A stretch of DNA of 64,000 bases, taken from Doryteuthis pealeii (Eukaryota; Mollusca; Cephalopoda; Myopsida; Loliginidae). The position numbers and the translations under genes are program-made. Numbering within the stretch: position 1 is the stretch's first letter; each line of letters begins with the position of its first letter. The notes below the pieces were generated by a model. It saw only the letters and a program-made list of their open reading frames with translations. It had not been told where the DNA came from and made no database searches. Positions 53,921-64,000 of this stretch are shown piece by piece. The stretch is taken from assembly GCA_023376005.1 (NCBI GenBank), contig CM042157.1, positions 27,182,571 through 27,246,570 on the forward strand. Direction: 5' to 3'.

Positions 53921-54805
53921 TTATTACTATTCTTCTTCTTATTATTATTATTATTATTATTATCTTTTTTCTTCTTTTCTTTCCTTTATTTCTTCTTCTT
54001 TTCTTTCTTTGGTTTTTTCTTCTTTTCTTTCCTTCATTTCTTCTTCTTTTCTTCTTTTCTTTCATTCGTTTTTTCTTCTTTTCTTTCCTTCGTTTTTCTT
54101 CTTCTTTTCTTCCCTTCATTTCTTCTTCTTTTCTTCTTTTCTTTCTTCGTTTTTTCTTCTTTTCTTTGCTTCATTTCTTCTTTTTTTCTTCTTTTCTTTC
54201 CTTCGTTTTTTCTTATTTTCTTTCCGTCATTTTTTCTTCTTTTTTCTTTCCTTCGTTTTTTCTCTTTTCTTTCCTTCATTTCTTCTTCTTTTCTTTCCTT
54301 CGTTTTTCCTTCTTTTCTTTCCTTCATTTCTTCTTCTTTTCTTTCCTTCATTTTTTCCTTCTTTCCTTCTTTCCTTCTTTTCTTTCTTCATTTCTTCTTC
54401 TTTTCGTCTTTTCTTTCCTTCGTTTTTTCTTCTTTTCTTTCCTTCATTTTTCTTCTTTTCTATCCTTCGTTTTTTCTTCTTTTCTTCTTTTTTTCGTTCT
54501 TTTCTTCTTTTTTTCCTTCGTTTTTTCTTCTTTTCTTCCCTTCGTTTTTTCTTCTTTTCTTTTTTTCCTTCGTTTTTCTCTTCTTTTCTTTCCTTCATTT
54601 CTTCTTCTTTTCTTCTTTTCTTTCCTTCGTGTTTTCTTCTTTTCTTCCTTTGTGTTTTCTTCTTTTCTTCCTTCTTTTCTTCCTTCATTTCTTCTTCTTT
54701 TCTTCTTTTTTCTTTCCTTCGTTTTTCTCTTTCTTTCCTTCGTAATTTTTCTTCTTTTCTTTCCTTCATTTCTTCTTCTTCTTCTTTTCTTCTTCCTTCT
54801 TCATA
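53921..54805 (+). repeat. Long polypyrimidine (TTCTT/TTCC)n tract, about 880 bp
   Basis: Almost only C and T on the plus strand, with the recurring unit TTTTCTTCTTTTCTTTCCTT followed by CATTTCTTC or CGTTTTTTC. It extends the SINE-B tail. ORFs of up to 321 codons (Phe/Ser/Leu or Lys/Glu/Arg) are composition artefacts. Confidence 0.95.
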
Positions 54806-55281
54806 CACATTTCCAGAAAACAAATGTTCAGACTCATCCATAAGAATATAACATTTAAATATGACCATAAAGATGAATAATATAAGACGTTCAAGTCAAA
54901 TAACTTTTGAGTCAACTCTCATTTCTCTTTTCTATTTGTTTAATAAACTCATAAATTATAAGCAGAACACATTCACCTTCTGCGCATGCCCACAACGCCA
55001 TGTCATTTTGATCAGTGCAGACAATAAATGTGGGACGTGTGCTTTGATAAGACGATAACGCTTCGATGCTTTCAATTCGTTAAAGTGTTCAATTTTTTCG
55101 GTACAAAGATCATAAGCCTCGTCTTTGTTTTCTTTTTCAAAAGGACAGACTTACAGGAACTACTCGAAGAAGGTAACTGAGGGTAAACTTTGGACTCTTT
55201 TCAAGAATCTTAGATTTAGCAACGCGAAAAGTTTCATGAATACAAACGGGTATAGATTGCTGAACTCTATCTGATTAAATC

Positions 55282-55312
<31 letters not shown>

Positions 55313-55490
55313 TATTTAAATATGCTCCCCATCCCCTAGGGTTAAGCACTCTGGGGGGATCTCGCTGACGGCCGCCAACCCAAGCGTAAACGCAACACTG
55401 TTCTCTGAATGGAGCACTCTGTGACGGCCTTTATACACAAAGCGATGTGTGTATTAAGACAGTTAAAATCCCCTTCCCATTCTGTAAGTG
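54806..55490. other. No gene seen
   Basis: Ordinary AT-rich sequence with (TA)n at 55282-55315. 55320-55440 is somewhat GC-richer; nothing recognised. Confidence 0.5.
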
Positions 55491-55494
55491 AAGA

Positions 55495-55625
55495 CAGCCT
55501 AATGGTTACGGTGCCGGACTGACACCCAACCGACCGGAGTTCAATTCCGGCTATAGGTAGCTTACAAAATATCTAGCCACACTGAAGAGACTTGATAAGT
55601 CGAAACACGTGTCTGTGGATGACTA
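55495..55625 (+). repeat. SINE-D with tRNA head
   Basis: Head AGCCTAATGGTTACGGTGCC and box B GGAGTTCAATTCCGGC, then CTAGCCACACTGAAGAG, CGAAACACGTGTCTGTGGAT and (TA)n. Shows that the 'CTAGCCACACTGAAGAG' family seen at 26145, 26440 and 27085 is tRNA-derived. Confidence 0.65.
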
Positions 55626-55640
55626 TATATATATATATAT

Positions 55641-55797
55641 AAGTCATCGGGGCAGCCTAACGTCGGTATCAGCTAGTCAGCGCCGGAGTCTACCCCCTTT
55701 TCAATAGCGCTAGACCAAGGAGATTATTTTTGGCGTTTGAGGTGGAGTGCCACACCTACCATCAGCTCATTACTTTACCGTACAGATCCCTGTGCTA
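55641..55797 (-). repeat. SINE-B, reversed, head missing
   Basis: AGTCATCGGGGCAGCCTAAC to ACCGTACAGATCCCTGTGCT; 5'-truncated into (TA)n. Confidence 0.75.
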
Positions 55798-56065
55798 TAT
55801 ATATATACACATATATATATATATATATATAGGTACAGGTGATAACCTGGTCGAGTTTTACCATAAGGATCTTCAGCGTTCTTCATAACGAACAGTTTTA
55901 CGCAATAAACACACACGTGTAATCGACTGCAATTAATCGGTATCTCAATTAATTCAGTGGATTTATGCTTACAAATAGAGCCCTCATATTATCAATATTT
56001 ACACAAACACACACATATATGTATGTATATATAAAGAAAAAGTATGTATATATATATATATATAG

Positions 56066-56114
<49 letters not shown>

Positions 56115-56174
56115 ATTGTTAGATTTTGTCGGATTTTCTTAATCTGATTTCTTTGTGATATATATATATATATA
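55798..56174. repeat. (TA)n, (GT)n and low-copy spacer
   Basis: (TA)n at 55797-55832 and 56044-56095, (GT)n at 56096-56115; AT-rich between. Confidence 0.8.
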
Positions 56175-56815
56175 TCTTATTATAATGGAGATTGTGGGTT
56201 TCTCTGTCTGTAACCGAAACTATATTACTATACAAGTCACAATTTCCTTTGTTATTTATATCACATTCTCCACGATTTTATTTTATATTTAAAGCTCAAT
56301 TATTAATAAAATTATTTTACATCATTAAGACTGTTGACCATATCTACAAACTATTATCTTGCAATTTTATTTATATATACAACAAAATAGCGGTTTACAG
56401 TGTGAATGGGAAGGCTAATTTGCATATTGATCTTAAAAATTTGATTTTAATAAATATATGCTTAGTATTATTGATTTCTAATTGTTTGGTTTTATCTTAT
56501 TGAATATGAGCAAAAATCTCTGGGATAAATCTTAAAAGAAATTCATTAATAAGAAGAAATAACTGTCATTTTATTCTTTACTTCCTATTTTAACTAAATA
56601 GTTAAATTAGGAAAATTTACCAATGAAAGACGGGAGTAATGGAAAATGATGGAAGAGTTAGTTTCAAAGTTGTTCTATCTTTCAATCATACCCCCTCTGT
56701 TACTAATCTTTTTATCTGCATTCTTATTCAGTTTCATTAGCCTTTCTAATTTAATATGATATTTTATTATATCAAAATTTAAATACTTGCACCCGGAGGG
56801 TGCATATATTTGCTA

Positions 56816-56816
<1 letters not shown>
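56175..56816 (+). mobile_element. Helitron-like H1, 642 bp
   Basis: TCTTATTATAATGGAGATTG start in a (TA)n site after A. Ends GCACCCGGAGGGTGC hairpin, ATATATTTG, CTAG (56813-56816), then T. More diverged inside than the other copies, with a single unit of the 29-bp repeat. Confidence 0.8.

Positions 56817-56819
<3 letters not shown>

Positions 56820-56861
<42 letters not shown>
56820..56861. repeat. (TA)n microsatellite
   Basis: Perfect TA array next to the H1 end. Confidence 0.95.
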
Positions 56862-56865
<4 letters not shown>

Positions 56866-57440
56866 AAATTCATATAAGAAAAATTAATGTTTACCCAGAG
56901 ATCCATGTACAAACTAAAGACAAAAAATGATAAAAATATATTTTTTTTAAATCTTGATAGATCAGACGCATTTTATGCGATATATAATATTTATATGCTC
57001 TTAGAATTCCTGATATTTTTTTTGCGTTGTCATAAAAGTGTAAAGATATGCAGAAGCCTCGTAGATAGAGTGCTTAATCTTAAGAAAAGCAAAAATGACG
57101 ACATTCTATCAAGCCGGTATGTTGACGCGCCAAAAACCTGTTTATCCGATTAGGACGATGTTTGCGATCCTTTGTTTAATTAATAACAACAAAAATGAAT
57201 TCAGAATAACTTTACAATAACTAAGCGGGAAAATCGTATACCCATTTGTCTGGGTATAAAATATGAAGAGAGTTCGTTCTATTAAGATTATGAGTGCATC
57301 CGTGGTTATACCCTCATGAATATTTTACTTACTTTCTTTCTTGAGTAGCTGGCTGGTACCTTAGTTTCTTCGGTAGTCTGTTTCTTGTGTAGCTGGGATA
57401 TTTCTTCTAACTTCTGTTTCTTGTGGTCTGTAGTCTGTTA
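56862..57440. other. No gene seen
   Basis: Includes an 88-codon ORF (56887-57153) that I do not recognise and that has no supporting signal, and a CTTGTGTAGCTGG-type minor tandem at 57340-57440. Confidence 0.45.
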
Positions 57441-57444
57441 TATA

Positions 57445-57728
57445 TATTTACCAACCCCTCCGCACGAGCAGGATGTGACAAACGGTCAATTTCTTAAGCG
57501 GAGTTTAACAGGTTTGAATTCACAGTTTTCCTTCTAGACCGGTTGCCTAACCAAGGTTAAAGAGCCCAGTCTGCCCAACTATTTACCCATAGCTGGAGGG
57601 AGAGTAGGATTCATACCTTTCCCAAGGATATTAGCGCTAAGTGAAATGCAATTACCACGTCCAGGATTTGAACTCGGGGCGACGAGTCCATTTCCCATGA
57701 CTTTAACCATTACACCACGCGCTTCCTG
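57445..57728 (-). repeat. SINE-C, reversed
   Basis: Tail TATATATTTACCAACCCCTC left; head GGATTTGAACTCGGGGCGAC ... TTACACCACGCGCTTCC right. No clear target duplication. Confidence 0.85.
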
Positions 57729-57845
57729 TTTTAGGTTGCTATCTTTATTTCTTCTCACTTCTGTTGACTAATCTTGTTCTCAAGACGCTGGTCTGATTTT
57801 GCCAAAGCCGCCATTAGTTTATAGAGACAACCAAGGCATATATTT

Positions 57846-58432
57846 TAGTGATCGCGTTAATTTTATTAAGTCAGAACCAGAATATTCTCAAGCTAGGAAA
57901 CGTGATGCTTAAGGATAGAGCCCAGGTGGATGAGCAGTTCATGACATGCAATACTCCACTTTGGCCCTATCTTGGGCTAGACGGGCGGTCGGAGAGGCCC
58001 CCTCCGATCAATCGGCAGGTCACGTCAAGCCCTAGCAACTATATAATTTTCCCAACCCTATTGCCCTCATGGCAAGCCCCAACCCCTTTTTATCATATGG
58101 GTGCTAGAAGGCGGTGACTGAGGGTCTACATGTCCTGAGAATGACGTTAAACTCTATCTGATGGTGAGGTTCCAGTTTTGGAGGTTTGGGGAATGTGGAG
58201 CACCCCATTCATCACCATTGGTCCCTGGTCCCCTCTGATCCGGAGTGGTAGTATCTGTTAGGGTCCCATCTATGGGTTAAATAGAAAAAGGAATTTATAA
58301 AAAAATGTATTATCCATTAAGAATTGATTTATTTCAAAACTTTATCGGCATTAAGTGACCCACTGAGGTTGATATGCCGTAAAACAAAACAAAACAAACC
58401 AAACCAAACCAAACCAATGAAGCTAGGAAAAA
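57846..58432 (-). repeat. Family A, reversed, near full length
   Basis: GCTTAAGGATAGAGCCCAGG to TGATATGCCGTAAAACAAAA and a (CAAAC)n-like end (58384-58416). Confirms that the GT-rich run is one terminus of the family. The 89-codon ORF inside is not preserved in other copies. Confidence 0.75.
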
Positions 58433-58759
58433 ATGTGTAGGCATATAAGACCCAAGCACTCCCTATTTTTACGAGGTGAAGGGCATGAGATGGATGTGAC
58501 TTGATGGGCTTTTGGGAATTATATTACGTTTTTTCGCCCTCCTCTTGTCTAACCATATCCATGCCCGACTTATTCAATTTACTATTTGACTTTTAATCGT
58601 TACCAGGTGTAAAACTTGAAAGGCACCGGACGAAAGGGCCCTAGTTTTATATCAATAAAACAACTTTTTCCACTCTATTCCACTTTTTTGTCTCCCACTC
58701 ATTATCATTGTATGATTGCTATACATGATAGCCTTAAATATATTATATAAATTTGTCTT

Positions 58760-58760
<1 letters not shown>
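58433..58760. other. No gene seen
   Basis: Low-copy sequence without recognisable features. Confidence 0.5.
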
Positions 58761-58763
<3 letters not shown>

Positions 58764-58803
<40 letters not shown>

Positions 58804-59036
58804 TGGGACAGTCACTATTTCAGCTTTTGCTGGAATGGCGTACCAAAGGCAGTATTATTGGTAGAGTGCTCAATATGAAATAGAGCTGTTATATAATATA
58901 ATAAGATAAATATATAGAGGTTTTACATATCTATTTATTAGGTGACAAGGGAACATTCACAACCATATTGGTTTCATGCGATGCATTCATCAGGTGAAGA
59001 TGTTTCAAATGTAAAACCTCTATATATTTATCTTAT

Positions 59037-59080
<44 letters not shown>
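58764..59080. repeat. Family G, reversed, between (TA)n tracts, with 32-bp inverted arms
   Basis: 58801-59036 mirrors 53054-53290. 58897-58928 and 59009-59040 are perfect 32-bp inverted repeats (AGATAAATATATAGAGG...) around an 80-nt loop. Confidence 0.75.
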
Positions 59081-59770
59081 AGCCAGATGGACCGTTAAAA
59101 AATTTGGGGCACAATCATCAGCATTATCATCATCAAGTAGATTCCCCTCTCTCTCTTCTATCTATCTCTCACTTACCCCTCTATCTCTCTATCGCCAATC
59201 CATGTGATTCTACAATTGCAAATATAGAAGGTTTTCGTACTAATTTCATGTTTCCTCGGAATGATGCTGTTCCGGATAAATAATCGATAGTGCAATAGGT
59301 TAAAAATCTGGAACTGTCAATCTGACGCGTAGCAATTCGCAGATTCACCAGTCTTTTTTTTTAAAATCCGTTTCAACTACAAACGCACGGTGGGCACCGC
59401 TTCAAGCCATGATCATAACTGATAGTAACTATTAAAAATAACTTGATGAAACTACCATTAGCACTAGCTTACGGTCACGTGTACCACACACGTGACTGTT
59501 TAAAGTGTGTGCGGTATTTCTGTCGACGCCAGTATACAGTTCACAGATCTTTTTATGAATCATATCAATTAATAATGGAGATTCGGTCTCTTTTTTTTTC
59601 TATTTGAAAAATCATTTAGGAGTCAAATTACCACGGAAATGTTGATCCGTATTCCCCTTTAGATGAATTAATGTTTAAAATAGTTTGTTTTTTTTCTAAA
59701 ATATATTTGGGGAACTATTTTTTACTAGGTCGACGCCCTATAGTTCATTTTCATGAAATCTGAACAAAAT
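59081..59770. other. No gene seen
   Basis: Short CTCTAT-rich part at 59150-59195, otherwise ordinary. Contains ACGTGTACCACACACGTGA, a short palindrome (59478-59496). Confidence 0.5.
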
Positions 59771-59773
59771 ATA

Positions 59774-59838
59774 CAGGGTGGGCCAAAAGTAGGGTTACAG
59801 TTACTTCATTATCTGTTTGACCTTCACAATCACTAAAT
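59774..59838 (+). mobile_element. Tc1/mariner-type MITE, left end only
   Basis: CAGGGTGGGCCAAAAGTAGG after TA, matching the left 65 bp of the element at 61190. Then homology stops. Confidence 0.7.
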
Positions 59839-60225
59839 TTATTTCATACTGTGTGCCAGAGTGTTTACAATGGAAACCTTCTTTAGGACTATGAAATTAA
59901 GAAGAAACAAGGGAGTTATGTGGACAAAAGATGGTGGATGTTTTGTATGCGTTGAATTTGAAAAATGTGTAGAAAAGATGTTTGTTACCGTTCGTTGATT
60001 GGCGTTTATAGTTGTATCTTGATGTGGTGATTGTATTGTATATAAAATGATTTCAAATATGAAATAGAATAATAATAGAAAAAACATAGGTAAACAGTCT
60101 GTCTTCTTCAGAGCAAAAAGTTCTGATTTTTAAAAGAAAAGAAAAAGGGGGTAATGCAGGAGAAAATCTTCGGCATTGATTATATAGCAAGAGGGAATAT
60201 TTTTAACATTATTTTGCATATATAT
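59839..60225. other. No gene seen
   Basis: The 82-codon minus-strand ORF (59839-60087) is AT-rich and unrecognised; not called. Confidence 0.5.
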
Positions 60226-60238
60226 ATATATATATAAT

Positions 60239-60271
<33 letters not shown>

Positions 60272-60299
60272 AGTTAAAATGGATATGAATCCTACAATA

Positions 60300-60936
<637 letters not shown>

Positions 60937-60954
60937 AATTCAGGTATTTTTGTT

Positions 60955-61137
60955 TTTCAAAAGACAGTATGAAAAAGTGAATGGAAGTGAATCCGACAGT
61001 ATGAAATAATTATTTTAGAAAAAACAAACACATGATGTTATAAATTTTCAATTTTTTTTTTTTTAAATTCGGCTCCGAACTTTAACGTTTCGTTTGTACA
61101 ACTTCCGTCTTATAACGGTTCACTCACACCGTCTCTC

Positions 61138-61140
<3 letters not shown>
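60955..61140. repeat. Family F arm fragment
   Basis: GAATGGAAGTGAATCCGACA and AAAACAAACACATGATGTTA, as at 29425 and 29882. Confidence 0.6.
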
Positions 61141-61181
<41 letters not shown>

Positions 61182-61189
61182 TATATATA

Positions 61190-61577
61190 CAGGGTGGGCC
61201 AAAAGTAGGCTTACAGTTACTTCGTTATCTGTTTCATCTTCACAATCACGTTTTAGATATAAATTATAGAAAAAATCACTGATCCCTTATTCTATGCTAC
61301 TTACACATGACTTAAAACGTTGAAAATTTCATAAATTTGTCGTTATTTTTTTTATTCACAGGAACCCTGAACTGTGAACAATGGCAAACAATTACAATAC
61401 AAAGATTGTTGTAAGGTTCAAGGTGGGCACTTTGAGCGCTTGAGAGATTAAATGTTCAATGTAGAATGTCTAATATGTAAATATAATGTATGTAAATATA
61501 TGTAAATAAATGTCTACATTTCTAATAAAGGTAAAATGTTTAAGTGTTAAGTGTAACCCTACTTTTGGCCCCCTCTG
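61190..61577 (+). mobile_element. Tc1/mariner-type MITE, 388 bp
   Basis: Terminal inverted repeats of about 28 bp: CAGGGTGGGCCAAAAGTAGG... and, reversed at the right, CAGAGGGGGCCAAAAGTAGG.... TA on both sides (61188-61189 and 61578-61579) is the usual target duplication. No transposase. Confidence 0.85.
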
Positions 61578-61579
61578 TA

Positions 61580-61768
61580 TCTTAGTCGTACGATTTTTTA
61601 ATTTTTCTATATAAGATAAGAGTTTAAATAATTAAATCGGATTTTTTTTGGAAACGTTTTGGAGGTCCTTGGAGGTATAACAAAAATACCTCAGTGGAGT
61701 GATTATGACCCTTTTTAAGTTATAGGGATTGGCCCCTATATTTTTACGGTAGGTGTAATTGACCAAAT
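61580..61768. other. No gene seen
   Basis: Short AT-rich spacer. Confidence 0.5.
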
Positions 61769-62422
61769 ATTATTATAATGGAGATTGTGTGTTTTTCTGT
61801 CTGTAACCGAAACTATATCACTACTCAAGTCACAATTCTCTTAGTTATTGACATCACATTCTCTATGATTTTATTTTTATCTAAATCTCAATTATTAATA
61901 AAATTGTCATACATTATTAATACTGTTAACTATGTCTACATACTGACAACATGCAATCATATTTATATATACAACAAAATAGCGGTTTACAGTGTGAACG
62001 GGAAGGCTAATTTGCATATTAATATTAAAAAATCGAATTTAATAAATATGTGCTTAGTATTATTGATTTCTAACTGTTTGGTTTTATTTTAATGAATATA
62101 AGCAAAAATCTCTTCAATGAATCTTAAATGAAATCCATTAACAATATAAAATAACTGTCATTTTATTCTTTACTTCCTCTTATAACTAAATACTTAAATT
62201 AGAAAAAATAACAATGAAAGACGAGAGTGATGGAAGAGTAAGTTTCAGTTGTTCCATTTTTTATTATACTCCCTCTGTTTCAAATCTTTTATTATACTCC
62301 CTCTGTTTCAAATCTTTTTATCTGTATTCTTATTTAGTTTCATTAGCCTTTCTAATCTAATACAATATTTTATTACATTAAAACTTAAATACTTGCACCC
62401 GGAGGGTGCATATATTTGCTAG
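61769..62422 (+). mobile_element. Helitron-like H1, 5' TC lost
   Basis: Starts TTATTATAATGG without the usual TC. Interior almost identical to 46988-47671. Intact hairpin and CTAG (62419-62422), then T. Two units of the 29-bp tandem repeat (62264-62321). Confidence 0.75.
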
Positions 62423-63270
62423 TTAATATAATTAAGTTTTCTTAAATAACTAGTTTTACAATGGTATGTCATGAGTTTAGAATTATGTAAACAAAAGAGA
62501 ATCAAATAAATATTAGTTTAGAAATATTTTAACAATAGAATCAATGGTTTAAATTAATCCAATAATTAATGTCGCCAGAAATCCACAGATACCAAAATCA
62601 TTCGATATTGCATCATTGCAAATCACCTGATATTTGATGAATATTTTAGCTTAATGATCACGTAGACAATTACAAAAAGAATTATAAAAAGACCCTTTTT
62701 AGCTGAAAGACCAGAGGACAGTGGGTGCTTACGCTCTTCACGACTCGACAGAGTTGGAGCTGATGCTCCTAACTCGACACTAGGAACGAAAGTTCTCCCC
62801 CAACATCGACACAATGGGGAGAAGTCGCTGCCCGAAGACACAAAATGATATATCAGGTTGGTCACGTATTTTCGTTTCCAATTTTCTCTATCTTGCTCAA
62901 CAAAAACAAATTTCAATCACAAGTTTCAATCACAGACAAAACTGCTACAATCGCACAAATATAAACAATACATGAGCACTTTACAAACACAACTATGTAC
63001 AGACACATACAGTCTACAACACCGCTGAAAGAACAATTGAATATACCAATTATAAATTAATGTATATAAAGTTTGTTTCCTTTATCAATTTTGTCTTCTT
63101 TTATTTTCTTTGGAAACTTCATTTCCGTAGTCATATACATATATATAAAATGTGGGGACCCATAACTCGGATTTTCTTCAACACCTCAACTAAACACTCA
63201 CCAAACAAACCACGGTCCCTACAAAGTCACTAATTATTTTTTCAACATTAAACGTTTTATTTCATTTATT
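62423..63270. other. No gene recognised; one unexplained ORF
   Basis: A 97-codon minus-strand ORF (62623-62916) has a GC-richer middle encoding SDFSPLCRCWGRTFVPSVEL and SREERKHPLSSGLSAKKG, then a hydrophobic stretch (FIILFVIVYVII). It could be chance or a fragment of a coding exon. No family recognised and no splice evidence. Confidence 0.3.
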
Positions 63271-63515
63271 GGACCATATGACATTTAGGCACCCCTTTTT
63301 GATCTCGATTGAGAAAGGACATGTTTTTCATTTACAACGTCTATATCCAGTTTTTTAAAAGACGATTTTTAGATTTAAAAAAAAAGGATAATCCTAACCT
63401 TAAAACCTAAACCTAATCCCTAATCCCTAACAAACAACCGGATATTGACGGTGTAAATTAAAAACATGTCCTTCTAAATCGAGATCAAAAAGGGGTGCCT
63501 AAGGTATAATGGCCC
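63271..63515. mobile_element. Foldback MITE with telomere-like core
   Basis: Arms 63271-63351 and 63437-63515 are inverted repeats (GGCACCCCTTTTTGATCTCG... / ...CGAGATCAAAAAGGGGTGCC). Between them is a degenerate CCTAA array (63393-63430: CCTAACC, CCTAAACCTAATCCCTAATC). Confidence 0.8.
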
Positions 63516-64000
63516 CATTTATTTAATTTCTCCCACACCCTCAGGTAATATCTTTCAAATATTTATTTTTACACCGCCCAGAGAGCGTTTTTTATTCTAG
63601 TATTTTTATTGAATTCTTTGAAAAGAGACACTAGATAATTCTGTGATATCAAGTGCACTTCTAATCATGATCAAGTAACTTCAAAACTTTTAATCAGGTA
63701 ATAAATATATAAGTCATATATATAAGTTATTCTGAAACCGGAAAAAAATTTCCTTGAGCGACTGATAGGATAGGAAGACATTAAAAGAAAAAAAGACAAT
63801 ATTTAAAAGATAGATTTTCGACTTATTTTTTGTCTTTGATCTTCCAAAACTATTGACATAAACTAGTTTCAGTTTTATTTTCTGATATGAGATCTAAATA
63901 TCATCTATCATAATTTGTTGATTGCGACAGTCATCCAATTTGTGTCATAGTTGTGATTGAATTCCTAATTAACAAACGATGCTTTTCTTTGAATCGTTTT
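63516..64000. other. No gene seen
   Basis: AT-rich low-copy sequence to the window end. Confidence 0.5.

Noticed and set aside
53849..54868. ORFs of 200-320 codons on both strands
   Set aside because: Pure polypyrimidine/polypurine repeat; Phe/Ser/Leu and Lys/Glu/Arg runs in all frames, no domain.
56887..57153. 88-codon ORF as a gene
   Set aside because: AT-rich codons, no domain, no start context and no second copy for comparison.

Overview
The window is eukaryotic, AT-rich, gene-poor DNA built almost wholly from transposable elements and microsatellites. I find no intact recognisable host gene, rRNA, tRNA gene or CRISPR. A mollusc, most likely a cephalopod (octopus-like), is suggested by several tRNA-derived SINE families with (TA)n tails, 3' fragments of non-LTR retrotransposons of a type I recall from cephalopods, Helitron remnants and very many (TA)n, (GA)n and (ATG)n arrays. 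That assignment rests on memory and was not searched.

Layout. Bases 1-23900 (copy 1) end at a 100-N gap (23901-24000). Next come 6.6 kb not otherwise seen in the window (24001 to about 30650). Then about 30657-52501 (copy 2) repeats copy 1 in the same order and orientation. The last bases of copy 1 before the gap match copy 2 at about 52501. The copies differ by substitutions and by element insertions on both sides. From about 14.7 kb up to the gap, copy 1 also carries dense one-base insertions that look like unpolished long reads. The duplication is therefore either two diverged haplotypes/contig ends placed in tandem by scaffolding or a true segmental duplication. From 52502 to 64000 the sequence is again single-copy, with more of the same repeat families.

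Repeat families named here: SINE-B, SINE-C, SINE-D and SINE-E (tRNA-derived); family A (about 550 bp, origin unknown); Helitron-like H1 and H2 (TC start, hairpin, CTAG end); foldback elements; a Tc1/mariner-type MITE; a 466-bp solo LTR; and tails of three non-LTR retrotransposon types (LINE-A with a zinc-finger tail, LINE-B followed by (ATG)n, LINE-C with the motif THSYLLKGE). Insertions nest: in copy 2 a solo LTR lies inside a MITE, which lies inside a SINE-C.

The most gene-like items are two divergent mini-ORFs (41 and 43 codons) that share the start M-x-PDYDNKV and lie in inverted-repeat arms, present in both copies; and a broken coding remnant of about 155 codons at 24964-25445 that I do not recognise.
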